Source: an uncultured Acidobacteriia bacterium
GTDB taxonomy: Bacteria > Acidobacteriota > Terriglobia > Bryobacterales > Bryobacteraceae
DNA length: 64,000 bases
Assembly (NCBI GenBank): GCA_903909435.1
Contig: CAIVVT010000241.1
Location: 1-64,000, forward strand
Direction: 5' to 3'
Shown: positions 1 to 8,094 of the stretch, one piece after another
Layout of the letters: the number at the start of each line of letters is the position of its first letter
Position numbering within the stretch: the stretch's first letter is position 1
Made by a program: the position numbers and the translations under genes
Notes under the pieces: model-generated
Databases searched by the model: none
What the model was told of the DNA's origin: nothing
What the model saw: the letters and a program-made list of their open reading frames with translations, nothing else

Positions 1-85
1 CGACTGCTTCCGGAGCCAACTCCGTCGCCTCGGCTTTGGGCAGCCTCACCAGGCGCGACCCCGGCAAGGCTGTGCGAACATACCA

Positions 86-108
86 TGAGGGTTGCCAGAC
101 AACCCTCA
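86..108. repeat. Perfect 9-bp hairpin upstream of the GNAT gene
   Basis: TGAGGGTTG and CAACCCTCA form a perfect 9-bp stem around the loop CCAGA. The 10-mer CCAGACAACC (95-104) recurs in the two tandem hairpins near 35.2 kb, also in palindromic context. No T-run follows, so a simple terminator is unlikely. It could be a dispersed palindromic element or a leader structure. Confidence 0.5.
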
Positions 109-113
109 AAACC

Positions 114-156
114 GGAACGTTCTACTTGGCTGGGAATAGGAACTTTCTATTTGGCT
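114..156. repeat. Imperfect direct repeat, 18-nt units 25 nt apart
   Basis: Unit one (114-131) and unit two (139-156) match at 16 of 18 bases, with the pattern GGAAC-TTCTA-TTGGCT. They lie 60-100 nt upstream of the acetyltransferase start. The spacing of about two and a half helical turns fits neither a clear tandem operator nor a microsatellite. Function unknown. Confidence 0.4.
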
Positions 157-215
157 CCGACACGTCGTCACGGAAGCAAGCGGGACATAGCCCCACTTCT
201 GTTATCATTCTCCAA

Positions 216-1193
216 ATGGCTGCGTCAGCCAGACTAACGGCTTGCCACTTCGAAGATCTGCGCTCGATACCAGCCAGCCGCATGCGGCCCCTGCTGGACG
301 AGGAGAAGCGCAATTGGCGATCCAGGCTGCACTGGGACTTCAGCAGTTCGGCTGAACTCATCACGCGTTATGTCAACATGCGGGCGCTGGACGGGGTAGC
401 TCTGGTGTGCGGTTCCGAAGTGGCCGGCTACTGTTACTGGGTATCGGAAGATCGTAAGTCGATCCTGGGGGACCTGTATATCCGGGATCAGTGGCGCTCA
501 CCGCAACTGGAGAGCCAACTGTTGAACCAGTCGATCGAGGCACTGCGGCATTCGGCCACGCTGCCGACCTTAGCCGTCCGGCGCATCGAAAGCCAGTTGA
601 TGCAATTGGGCAGTCCAGCCTCGCTGGTGTGGCGAGGCGAGTACGCGCCGCAACGCTTCCCCCGAGTCTTCATGTTGGCGACGCTGGAACACGCCTCCCG
701 GTACAGGGCCATCTCATTCGGCCAGGAACTCAGGATCTTCCCCTGGGGACCGGTTTGGTTCAACGCCACAGCGGAGCTGATTGCGCAGGTGTACCGCGGT
801 CATGTGGACAGCCTGATCAACGACCAGTACAAGAGCGTCACCGGCGCAGACCGGTTCCTTCGAAACATCGTCAACTACCCGGGTTGCGGCGCGTTTCAGC
901 AAGAGGCCAGTTTCGTGGCGCTTGGCCCTGAAGGTGAAGTGCAAGGCTGCGTTATAGCCACCCGCGTGGCTCTTGAGAGCGGTCATATCGCGCAGCTCTG
1001 CGTCGCGGATGCGCAATTGGGACGTGGGCTAGGCTACGAACTGCTGCGCCGATCGATCAAGGCGCTCCAGACCGGCGGCTGCCGCGAGATTTCGCTGACC
1101 GTGACCGAGTCGAACCTGAGAGCGCAGCAGCTCTACACCCGCATGGGCTTTCGAGCTATCCATCGTTTCCAGGCACTTGTCTGGGACCTGTAG
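216..1193 (+). CDS. GNAT family N-acetyltransferase
   Basis: Predicted 326-aa acetyl-CoA-dependent N-acetyltransferase. The C-terminal part carries the acetyl-CoA-binding motif A (QLGRGLGYELLRRSI, Q/R-x-x-G-x-G type) followed by the usual beta strand and 'SNLRAQQLYTRMGF' helix. The N-terminal half (Gcn5-like strands, 'GVALVCGSEVAGYCYW') suggests a second degenerate GNAT domain, so a two-domain GNAT is likely. The reading frame is open back to position 36. I chose the ATG at 216 because the upstream residues do not look like protein and cover the hairpin and direct repeats. The substrate cannot be inferred. It converges on the beta-helix gene with only 25 bp between the stops. Confidence 0.8.
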   Translation: MAASARLTACHFEDLRSIPASRMRPLLDEEKRNWRSRLHWDFSSSAELITRYVNMRALDGVALVCGSEVAGYCYWVSEDRKSILGDLYIRDQWRSPQLESQLLNQSIEALRHSATLPTLAVRRIESQLMQLGSPASLVWRGEYAPQRFPRVFMLATLEHASRYRAISFGQELRIFPWGPVWFNATAELIAQVYRGHVDSLINDQYKSVTGADRFLRNIVNYPGCGAFQQEASFVALGPEGEVQGCVIATRVALESGHIAQLCVADAQLGRGLGYELLRRSIKALQTGGCREISLTVTESNLRAQQLYTRMGFRAIHRFQALVWDL

Positions 1194-1218
1194 TGAACCC
1201 GCGGCCAGCCGGTCGTAT

Positions 1219-2397
1219 TCAGCTTTTTGCCTGATACAGGCAGCCCGGATTGTCCTTCACCACCACCCCCGTTTCGTTGCCCCCAAGGTCCAGCAGAAGC
1301 TCTTTGAGAGCCCCGTTATGCAGCACGTTGTTGCTGATCACGCAGTGCTGGAGGCCGCGGTAGATGATGCCGTACGCAGGCGACAACTGGCCGCCCCCGC
1401 CATCGTCCCGTCCGACTTGAAGGTTGTTGCCGGTGAATGTGACGCCGCGCGCGCCTTCCATTCGCACCTGCCCGGAATCGTGGCTTTCCGGTTTAGCCGT
1501 CTTTCCACTTCGCTTCAGATAATTGCCCGTGATGTTCATCTGTTCACAGGGACCATTGGCGCCCTCGCGCAGAACCAGGGCACAGCCGCCGGAGCGGTCG
1601 AAGAAGTTGCCCGTGATGTTGTATCCGTCGCCGCCCGCAATCAAGATCCCTTCCCCGTTCCATTCGATGCGGTTCGCCGTAAACGTGCACGACGCGTTTT
1701 CCTGCCGCGCGCCGAATCCGGCGCCGCGATTTCCAGACAGCCAGTTGTCCAGCAGGAACCCGTCCCAACCTCGCAGCGACACCCCGTCGCCGCCGTTGTG
1801 CGCGATCATGCAATGGCGGATCGAGAAACACCACGCGCGCACCAGTCGGACGCCGTCGCCGCTGAAGTGCGCGACCTGCGAGCGTTCGATGCGGAAAGCG
1901 TCCTCCTCCTTGCCGTAATCCGGTTTATTGAGCAAAATCCCGTGGGTGCTCGCGCCGAGGTTTCCGCCCTCCAGCGACAGGCCTTCGACGCTGACACCGA
2001 ACGCTCCGGTGATGTTCAGCAGGCAGGCCGCCTTAGGGTCGTTGAGGCGAATCACCGACCCGCCAGGAGCGCGATAGCTCCACGCGGCCACGCCGATGAT
2101 ACTGACATGCGGCATCAATTGCAGTTCGCCGCTGAGATACAGGCCCGGGGGCACGAAGACGGCGCCGCCATGCGCTCCCGCGTCGATAGCAGATTGAATG
2201 GCCTTCGTGTCGTCGCTCTTACCATCGCCTCTGGCGCCGAAACGCCGCACATCGAAGATCGTGCTCGACGCGCTCGGCGCGTCGCCTGCAGACAGCGCCG
2301 CTGTGGCGTAGCCGGCAGCGGGCAGCAGACCGCCAAGGGCAGCGGCTTGCGCGAGCTTCCGGCGGTTGAACATCCCGGGCGCTGTGTTGGATGACAT
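1219..2397 (-). CDS. Tat-exported right-handed beta-helix (pectate-lyase-like) protein
   Basis: 392 aa. The N-terminus has a twin-arginine signal (NRRKLAQAAALGGLLPAAG), so export of a folded protein is expected. After it comes 'FDVRRFGARGDGKSDDTKAI', the classic start of pectate-lyase-3/GH28-like beta-helices, then many short imperfect rungs such as NxxxxNxxDG and 'ITGNFFDRSGG'. This fits the family of Tat-translocated uncharacterised repeat proteins (TIGR03808-like). Catalytic residues of a known polysaccharide lyase are not evident, so binding or an unknown hydrolase/lyase role on polysaccharide is inferred. It lies 53 bp downstream of the DksA/TraR gene on the same strand and may be cotranscribed. 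A second in-frame ATG at 2373 directly precedes the RR motif and is an alternative start. Confidence 0.75.
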   Translation of the reverse strand: MSSNTAPGMFNRRKLAQAAALGGLLPAAGYATAALSAGDAPSASSTIFDVRRFGARGDGKSDDTKAIQSAIDAGAHGGAVFVPPGLYLSGELQLMPHVSIIGVAAWSYRAPGGSVIRLNDPKAACLLNITGAFGVSVEGLSLEGGNLGASTHGILLNKPDYGKEEDAFRIERSQVAHFSGDGVRLVRAWCFSIRHCMIAHNGGDGVSLRGWDGFLLDNWLSGNRGAGFGARQENASCTFTANRIEWNGEGILIAGGDGYNITGNFFDRSGGCALVLREGANGPCEQMNITGNYLKRSGKTAKPESHDSGQVRMEGARGVTFTGNNLQVGRDDGGGGQLSPAYGIIYRGLQHCVISNNVLHNGALKELLLDLGGNETGVVVKDNPGCLYQAKS

Positions 2398-2450
2398 GTG
2401 GCCTCGCGTCGAAGTGCGATCTTACCGTAATCACTATACGCGAGACTCTG

Positions 2451-2855
2451 TCACCCACGGGCGGCCGAGGAGACAGTAGCCGGCTCGCCCTCAAACAGCA
2501 CGGCGTCATCCTCGGGGCACAGCTGCCGATCGGCCCATTCCTGGCACTCAATGCAGTACGGGGTCCAAGGCACTGCCGCCAACCGCCTCGGGCTGATCTC
2601 GCCTTCGCAGCGCACGCACACACCCAGGGTCCCGTCGTCGATTCGTTCCAGAGCGCCTCGGACATTGCGCAGCATTTGCGACCCACGATCCAGGTTTTGG
2701 ATGGCAAGCTCACGCTCAGCCGCATTCTGAACTTCGTCCAGTGCGTCGGCGTTCTTCTCAATCGCGATGGCCTCGCGATTCCGGACGACGGCTGATAGCT
2801 CCGCCAGTTTCTCCATCAGAAACTCCCGGTAGTTCGACAGATTCGTTGGGGTCAT
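2451..2855 (-). CDS. DksA/TraR family C4 zinc-finger protein
   Basis: 134 aa. It begins with a charged helical region (residues 10-70) that would form the coiled coil entering the RNA polymerase secondary channel; the tip reads DALDE where DksA has DxxDA. A C-terminal zinc finger follows, with C80, C83, C101 and C104 (C-x2-C-x17-C-x2-C, the exact family spacing). Proteins of this family modulate transcription initiation with ppGpp or replace DksA in specialised settings. Whether the altered tip keeps DksA activity is unclear. The start ATG is preceded by a GGGAGAG Shine-Dalgarno sequence. Confidence 0.85.
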   Translation of the reverse strand: MTPTNLSNYREFLMEKLAELSAVVRNREAIAIEKNADALDEVQNAAERELAIQNLDRGSQMLRNVRGALERIDDGTLGVCVRCEGEISPRRLAAVPWTPYCIECQEWADRQLCPEDDAVLFEGEPATVSSAARG

Positions 2856-3526
2856 GTCCGTCTCTCCCAGTACCCGAAATCAGCAAATGGTCCGACCCTC
2901 CCGTTGGGGAACATGTCGTGGCGTCCTGCACGCGAGGGGCTCTGGATGCAGGGTGTTCGTGCACACTGTCGCTGCGGCCCGAGCTTACCCCGAGTGGGAA
3001 ACAACTCTTCGCATCGGCGCCCAGCCAGATACCGATAAGATCCCGCGAACACCAAAGGTTGGCCCGGGTCCATCGATGGGCTTGGGCACGCACGACAAAT
3101 GGGCGATCGGGAGCGACGCTTCCAACCAAGCCCGAACCCGGCATCAAGAGCCCAGTGACAGTTCACCCGGGTTGGTGAAGCTCAAGTGCTCCATCCAACA
3201 CAAGCCACTCCGGCACATGAGCGTGCTCCAGCCCGGTGGCGGAGGAGAACCAGGGCCATCACGCTCATGCGATATCCCGGAGTATCCAACTCAGTGGCCC
3301 GAAGCCTGGAGTGTTGTCTCAACCCTGCCGGCTCCTGCTTCGATGAATGAGCCGCCTTCGCAGAATTTACCGTACCAGTATGGAACTGCAGTGTCTGTTC
3401 AAAATTGCTCATATGTTGCAAGTTTCTGCAAGGCGCACTGCCAAACTGCTGGCGGGAATAAACTGGAGCCTTCCGGCGATGTGTTACGCTTTGCGCAGGA
3501 CACAGCGAGGATCCACGTGCGGCCGA
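2856..3526. other. Long intergenic region without a convincing gene
   Basis: 671 bp between the divergent DksA-like and EAL-HDOD genes. Open frames exist on both strands, but their composition (Arg/Ser/Pro-rich, no motif) looks like GC-rich noise. The only structure seen is an inverted repeat CATGAGCGTG (3216-3225) / CACGCTCATG (3260-3269). Promoters for both flanking genes are presumably here, but no clear -35/-10 pair was found. Confidence 0.5.
3216..3269. repeat. 10-bp perfect inverted repeat with 34-nt loop
   Basis: CATGAGCGTG (3216-3225) is matched exactly by CACGCTCATG (3260-3269). It lies in the gap upstream of the EAL-HDOD gene. The long loop favours a protein-binding or structured-RNA site over a terminator, but no function can be assigned. 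Confidence 0.4.
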
Positions 3527-4786
3527 ATGGGGACTACAGGATCGCCAGAGTCGAACCGAGGGGCTGTACCGGAGTGTTTCCTGGGCCGCCAGCCGATCTA
3601 TGACGGCAACCTCGAGATCAGAGCGTATGAACTGCTGTACCGCCGCAATGTTGCGGATGCGACAGCCTCATTCGTCAGTGGCGATCAAGCCAGCGCTGAT
3701 GTTCTGCTTGAGGCGTTTCTAGAGATCGGATTGCCGACCGTTTCGCCGGAACAGCCGGTCTTCATCAACCACACTGCCGTTCTGTTGGCGATGAACCCCA
3801 TCGTTCCGCCAGACAGGTGCGTGATTGAGGTGCTCGAAGACGTCGAGGTCAATGCCGGGACGATTGCCTGCCTGCAACGACTGAATAGTCTCGGATACAA
3901 AATTGCCCTGGACGATTTCGTGTATTCCGAAGTTCAGATCCCGTTCATACGGCTGGCCCATTACGTCAAACTCGACCTGCGCGCGTTATCCACTGACGAT
4001 TTCAGCCGGCACGTAGAAATCCTGAAAGGCTTCGGGGTAAAGATCGTTGCAGAGAAGGTCGAGTCGGCAGCGGAATTCGAGTGGTCCAAGGCGCTAGGAT
4101 GCGACCTCTTCCAGGGCTATTATCTGCGGCGGCCGGAAGTCCTGAGCGGTCGCCGTATTCCGGCCAATCGCCTGTCCGCCATCGCGCTGCTAGCGGAATG
4201 TATCGACCCGGACAAGTCGGCAGCTGAGATCGCCGCGACACTCTCACGGGACGCGACCTTGATCTATGGCTTGCTGCGGTTGGCAAACTCCGCGCTATAC
4301 GCCCGCGACGTACGGATCGAGTCGCCGGTCCAGGCGCTCCTGCAACTGGGCGTCGATCGAGTCTTCCGGTGGGTCTCGCTGCTGGTGATTTCAGGCAGCG
4401 ACAACTGTCCGGCCGGTTACCTGGGATTCGCCCTTCAGCGGGCGAGGGCCTGCGAGATCGTGGCCCAGCAATACGGCAACAATGCGCCTATGGCGTACAT
4501 GGCAGGGCTACTCTCCACGCTCGATTCGATCCTGAGTGCGCCGCTGCCGGATATCATCCAGCCATTGCCCCTGGACGCCGGGTTTAAGCGGGCGATCCTG
4601 AAGCGCGAAGGCGATCTGGGCGCAATATTGGAGGCGGTGCTGGGCTACGAGGCGGGCAATTTCAATGCCGCCGCGCAGCATGGGTTTTCCATTCAACACG
4701 TGCAATCCGCGTTCTGGGAAGCGGCTGCGTACAGTGCGAGGATGATCGCGGACTTGAAGGTCGTGGCTGGTAGCGAAGTGCCGTGA
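3527..4786 (+). CDS. EAL-HDOD (YuxH-type) signalling protein
   Basis: 419 aa from the ATG at 3527, the usual length for this family; the frame stays open upstream to 3347 but the extra residues are not domain-like. Residues about 15-210 are an EAL-type fold that starts with FLGRQPIYD, typical of YuxH-like proteins. The EAL signature is altered (YELLYRR), while IALDDF and LFQGYYLRRPEVL are kept, so c-di-GMP hydrolysis is uncertain. Residues about 215-400 are an HDOD domain with 'RDATLIYGLLRLANSALYA' and a downstream 'QALLQLGVDRVFRWVSLL' helix. Family members act in motility and surface signalling, often through protein contacts rather than catalysis. Confidence 0.85.
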   Translation: MGTTGSPESNRGAVPECFLGRQPIYDGNLEIRAYELLYRRNVADATASFVSGDQASADVLLEAFLEIGLPTVSPEQPVFINHTAVLLAMNPIVPPDRCVIEVLEDVEVNAGTIACLQRLNSLGYKIALDDFVYSEVQIPFIRLAHYVKLDLRALSTDDFSRHVEILKGFGVKIVAEKVESAAEFEWSKALGCDLFQGYYLRRPEVLSGRRIPANRLSAIALLAECIDPDKSAAEIAATLSRDATLIYGLLRLANSALYARDVRIESPVQALLQLGVDRVFRWVSLLVISGSDNCPAGYLGFALQRARACEIVAQQYGNNAPMAYMAGLLSTLDSILSAPLPDIIQPLPLDAGFKRAILKREGDLGAILEAVLGYEAGNFNAAAQHGFSIQHVQSAFWEAAAYSARMIADLKVVAGSEVP

Positions 4787-4843
4787 TTCGACGGCTCGCT
4801 TGTTGCCCCTTTTATGGCACGAAACGCTGGTAATGCAGCCGTA

Positions 4844-5683
4844 TCAGGGAGTTTCGAGAGTGCTGTCTGAAAAGCGGACACGGGTGAAGCGTTCGGGCCG
4901 GTGCGTGTCGTATACCCCGTGCGCGTTCCAGGACCACGCCGGCTGCGGCGACATGGCCTGGCCGCCCGCGCGCAGCGACTCGAAGCGCCCGAAGAACACC
5001 CGCCACTCGTCGCCGTCCTTCGGCGGTAGCGACCGTCCGTTAGCGAGTTCCTTCATCGCTGCCCAGGGGAAAGCGATTTCCGCAGTCCAGCCCTTGTCCA
5101 CCACCGAGTCGTCGTTGATGGCCCCATCGATGTGCGTCGCCCAGCGCACTCCGGGCATGTCGTAATCGAGAAACGCCCAGCGCAGACCACGCGGATGCGT
5201 GCCTCGCCAGAAGGTTTCCGGCGAGCGGTCGTAGTTGCCGCCAAACGTCAACGCATCCCGCCGCAGCACATCCCATTCGGCTTGGTCGAACCGGGCGTGT
5301 GCATCCTTCCAAATGAAGAACACCTCATAAATCGTCCCCAGCGCATTGATCTCAAACTCGTAGTAGCAATCGCCTCCGTCGATGAACACCTCGACGTCGT
5401 TCTCCTGAAAAATGAGGGAGTCGCGCTCGGTCAATTTGGCGCGCACGAAGGGCTCTTCGATCCAGAATCCGACATACAGGTAATCGTCGTCCCACAGCGC
5501 CGCGGCCTGAGTGCCGAAGAACGCAGGCTCACCCGTGGCCATATCCACGAAACGCGGCGACCGCTCCACCTGCTGCCACGCCGGGGAGTCGAGCCGGCCG
5601 TTGAGCGACGGCGGTTGAGAGGTCCGGTGGCATATGTAACTCTTGGTCGGAATCTCGGGTGTCATATCGGTTTGGGGTTCCAT
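4844..5683 (-). CDS. CBM9-like carbohydrate-binding protein
   Basis: 279 aa matching the stand-alone 'carbohydrate-binding family 9-like' proteins of Acidobacteria and Bacteroidetes. It opens with 'PPSLNGRLDSPAWQQVERSP' and continues with AALWDDDYLYVGFWIEEP, 'DVEVFIDGGDCYYEFEINAL' and WTAEIAFPWAAMKEL, in family order. CBM9-like domains bind sugar reducing ends or accompany xylan and DMSO-reductase-like modules. No signal peptide is visible from the ATG at 5683, so its location is unclear. It lies 58 bp downstream of the GH2 gene on the same strand, so the two probably form an operon for glycan use. It converges on the EAL-HDOD gene. Confidence 0.8.
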   Translation of the reverse strand: MEPQTDMTPEIPTKSYICHRTSQPPSLNGRLDSPAWQQVERSPRFVDMATGEPAFFGTQAAALWDDDYLYVGFWIEEPFVRAKLTERDSLIFQENDVEVFIDGGDCYYEFEINALGTIYEVFFIWKDAHARFDQAEWDVLRRDALTFGGNYDRSPETFWRGTHPRGLRWAFLDYDMPGVRWATHIDGAINDDSVVDKGWTAEIAFPWAAMKELANGRSLPPKDGDEWRVFFGRFESLRAGGQAMSPQPAWSWNAHGVYDTHRPERFTRVRFSDSTLETP

Positions 5684-5741
5684 TGTAGGGCCGATTCAGA
5701 TCGATAGCGCAGAAGCCGAAAGCGTTCACCAGCTACCCGAG

Positions 5742-7853
5742 CTAGGCGCGCCAGGTCCGGCTTGCCGCCGAAAATCCGGTGGGGCGCAGGACGTCGATCT
5801 CCACGCGCACGGGGGCTTTCTCGGTGAACCGGATCTCGACCGATGCATGCTGTCCCGGGCTTAACTCAGGCAGCGGCGCCTCGGGGCGCTCGAGCGGGAT
5901 ATCGCCAAAGCCGTACACAACAGCCCGCACCTTGTACTGCCGCAGCACGTACGAGGGGACCGCGCGGCGTGCCTGAACCGTCACCTTCAAGTGCCCGACC
6001 GGGCCCGAAACCTCCAGCGACTCGATCGGGCTGGACTCGGCGCGCAACTGCTCGTAGGAGGGTTTGCGCGCGCCGTACAGATCCACCACGCCGTGCACGC
6101 GCTGCTTCGCCGCACCCAGTCCTTTGTCGCCGATATGCGTGCGGTAGTCGTTGTAGCAGAAGAAGATCAACCCGGCGACATAATCGCGTTGCCGGAACAC
6201 GGCGTCGTGCTGCTTCAACACATCGAGGCGCTTGGCGTCACCCTCCGGGCGATCGGGCGTGCACGCACACCAGCCGTATTCGGAGATCACGATGGCCTTA
6301 CTAGGGAACGCCTTGTGAATCTCGTCGAGATTGCGCGCCAAATCGGCGGGCGTACCCGGGTACCAACTCTCGTAGTACTCGTTCCACATAATGTAATCCA
6401 TCAGCCCCGAGACGTCCTTGCCCGGCGTCTCCTGGAGCGAGTTCGACGCATATGTAACCAGGCGCCGGGGGTCGAGCCGCTTGGCCTCCTCGTACATCCG
6501 CTTGGCAAAGGCGTAGGCGGGTGGGTTCTGGCCTCCAATCTCGTTGCACACCCCCCAGGAAAAGATGCACGGGTGATTGCGGTCGAGTTCGATCAACTCG
6601 CGCAGTTGCTCCAGCCCGTTGTTCATGATCTCGGGCGAGGTATCGCCGGCCATGCCCTTGAACGTGTCGTCGCCCCAGGTCGGCACCTCTGTCTGGATGA
6701 GCATGCCGTGGCGGTCGCACCAGTCGAGCACGCGCCGGTCCTGCTGCCAGTGGACGCGCGTGTAGATGCAGTTCAGGTTCTTCATGTCTGCGTGGTCGTG
6801 CGCGATCCATTCGGACGGCTCGGCCATGCCGTACTCGGGGTTGCTGCCGGCCATGCGCTCGGTACCCATCAGCCGCACGCGTTCGCCATTCAGGTAGAAC
6901 CCGCCGTCGTGCGTCTCGATCTTGCGAATTCCAAATGCCGTAGAAAGCGAGTGACCGTTCGACAACTCCAGGTCGGCCCGGTATAGGTCGGGGTGGTCGA
7001 AATGCCAGAGTTTGGCGTGAGCAATCCTCGCAGCTGGCAAGGCGATAGTCTTGCGTTCACCGGCGCCGAGCCGGGTAGCTATGGGCGCTATCGAGGCCAC
7101 GCCGAGACTGGTGCTCTCGTCGAAGATGCGTCCCTGAATCTGTCCGTCCAAAGCGGCCCCGGAGCAGTTGCGGATGACCGCACGGACCACGACGCTGGCG
7201 CTGCCACTGCCGAGATCGGGATCGGCATCGACCCACACGCGCTCGATGAACAGTTTGGGCGAAACCAGCAACTGCACCGGCCGGTAAATGCCGCCGTCGT
7301 GCGCCCAGTCGCTCGATCGACCGCGCGGGAGCATGGCCTCGTTAAACGAGCTATCCGCACGCACCACCAAAGTGTTTAATGTGGCAGGGCGCAGCTGCTG
7401 CGAAAGGTCGAGGACGAAGGCCGTATAGCCCTTGCCCACGTGCCGCCCAACTTCGACGCCATTCAGCCAGACCGTCGCGGTGTGGAACACGGCTTCGAAC
7501 TCGACGCGCACCGCGCGATCCGCCCAGGCTTGCGGTGCATCGAACGTGCGGCGATACCACACCACTCCCATGTACTCCGTGTTTCCGGGTTCGATCTGCC
7601 AGGTGTGAGGCACAGTCACGGCGCGCCAGCCGTCCTCAGCTTCCGTGGGTCGATGCCAGCCGTGGTTCTCACCGGAATTGTCCGGGTCCAGGCGGAACTG
7701 CCACGTTCCGTTCATGGAGCGGCAATCGTTCTGTTCAAACGAGGCTACTGGGCCCGTTGGAGCGGCATCGGCAACGGCCGCGAGGGGCAAGGCGGCGCCC
7801 AGCGTAAGGAAGCGTCTTCTGGTCGGCATATTTGTGGGTCCACGGAAGTCCAT
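5742..7853 (-). CDS. Glycoside hydrolase family 2 (beta-galactosidase/beta-glucuronidase-like), Tat-exported
   Basis: About 703 aa. A Tat signal (MPTRRRFLTLGAALPLAAV) lies near the N-terminus. Domain order is a GH2 jelly-roll (residues 40-200: 'NGTWQFRLDPDNSG', 'VTVPHTWQ', WYRRTF), an Ig-like domain (200-310, ending 'FGIRKIETHDGGFYLNGERV') and a TIM barrel (310-600). The acid/base glutamate is in SWGVCNEIGG (about residue 440) and the nucleophile in VISEYGW (about 525). Substrate could be a beta-galactoside, glucuronide or mannoside. I chose the ATG at 7853 because GAGG lies 6 nt upstream; the codon before is an in-frame GTG (7856) and ATG 7829 begins directly at the Tat motif. It heads an operon with the CBM9-like gene and is divergent from the TonB receptor. 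Confidence 0.88.
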   Translation of the reverse strand: MDFRGPTNMPTRRRFLTLGAALPLAAVADAAPTGPVASFEQNDCRSMNGTWQFRLDPDNSGENHGWHRPTEAEDGWRAVTVPHTWQIEPGNTEYMGVVWYRRTFDAPQAWADRAVRVEFEAVFHTATVWLNGVEVGRHVGKGYTAFVLDLSQQLRPATLNTLVVRADSSFNEAMLPRGRSSDWAHDGGIYRPVQLLVSPKLFIERVWVDADPDLGSGSASVVVRAVIRNCSGAALDGQIQGRIFDESTSLGVASIAPIATRLGAGERKTIALPAARIAHAKLWHFDHPDLYRADLELSNGHSLSTAFGIRKIETHDGGFYLNGERVRLMGTERMAGSNPEYGMAEPSEWIAHDHADMKNLNCIYTRVHWQQDRRVLDWCDRHGMLIQTEVPTWGDDTFKGMAGDTSPEIMNNGLEQLRELIELDRNHPCIFSWGVCNEIGGQNPPAYAFAKRMYEEAKRLDPRRLVTYASNSLQETPGKDVSGLMDYIMWNEYYESWYPGTPADLARNLDEIHKAFPSKAIVISEYGWCACTPDRPEGDAKRLDVLKQHDAVFRQRDYVAGLIFFCYNDYRTHIGDKGLGAAKQRVHGVVDLYGARKPSYEQLRAESSPIESLEVSGPVGHLKVTVQARRAVPSYVLRQYKVRAVVYGFGDIPLERPEAPLPELSPGQHASVEIRFTEKAPVRVEIDVLRPTGFSAASRTWRA

Positions 7854-8032
7854 CACAATCCTCGGATGGTGTCAATGAATGGGCCCCGCCGGAGAACGGT
7901 ACGCGGCCTCGAGCCGATGACTCCGGCTGGCGCGCCGCACAACTCCCGCCGTTCAGCGGGGATCCACGGCTATCCAATGGGCAGAAACCCCCTCGCTCCA
8001 CCTTAAGGAACATTAAGAAGATAGCCGTTTCG

Positions 8033-8046
8033 TGTTAGTTGTAACA
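8033..8046. promoter_or_regulatory. Candidate operator palindrome TGTTAGTTGTAACA
   Basis: TGTTA and TAACA are separated by 4 nt. The site lies about 50 bp upstream of the TonB receptor start, within the divergent intergenic region shared with the GH2 operon. Its size and symmetry fit a helix-turn-helix repressor operator; no regulator gene sits next to it. Confidence 0.35.
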
Positions 8047-8084
8047 TACTACCGAAAGCTCGCTTGAATGCTTGATTCCCCGGT

Positions 8085-8091
8085 AAGGAAG
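8085..8091 (+). promoter_or_regulatory. Ribosome binding site deciding the TonB receptor start
   Basis: AAGGAAG ends 3 nt before the ATG at 8095. That places translation start at the residue that opens a proper signal peptide (MKTLLSALSRF) rather than at the upstream in-frame ATG at 8068. Confidence 0.65.
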
Positions 8092-8094
8092 ATC

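Noticed and set aside
1177-2394. 405-residue plus-strand frame antisense to the beta-helix gene
   Set aside because: The minus strand has a Tat signal and beta-helix rungs. The plus-strand translation is low-information and starts inside the end of the GNAT gene.
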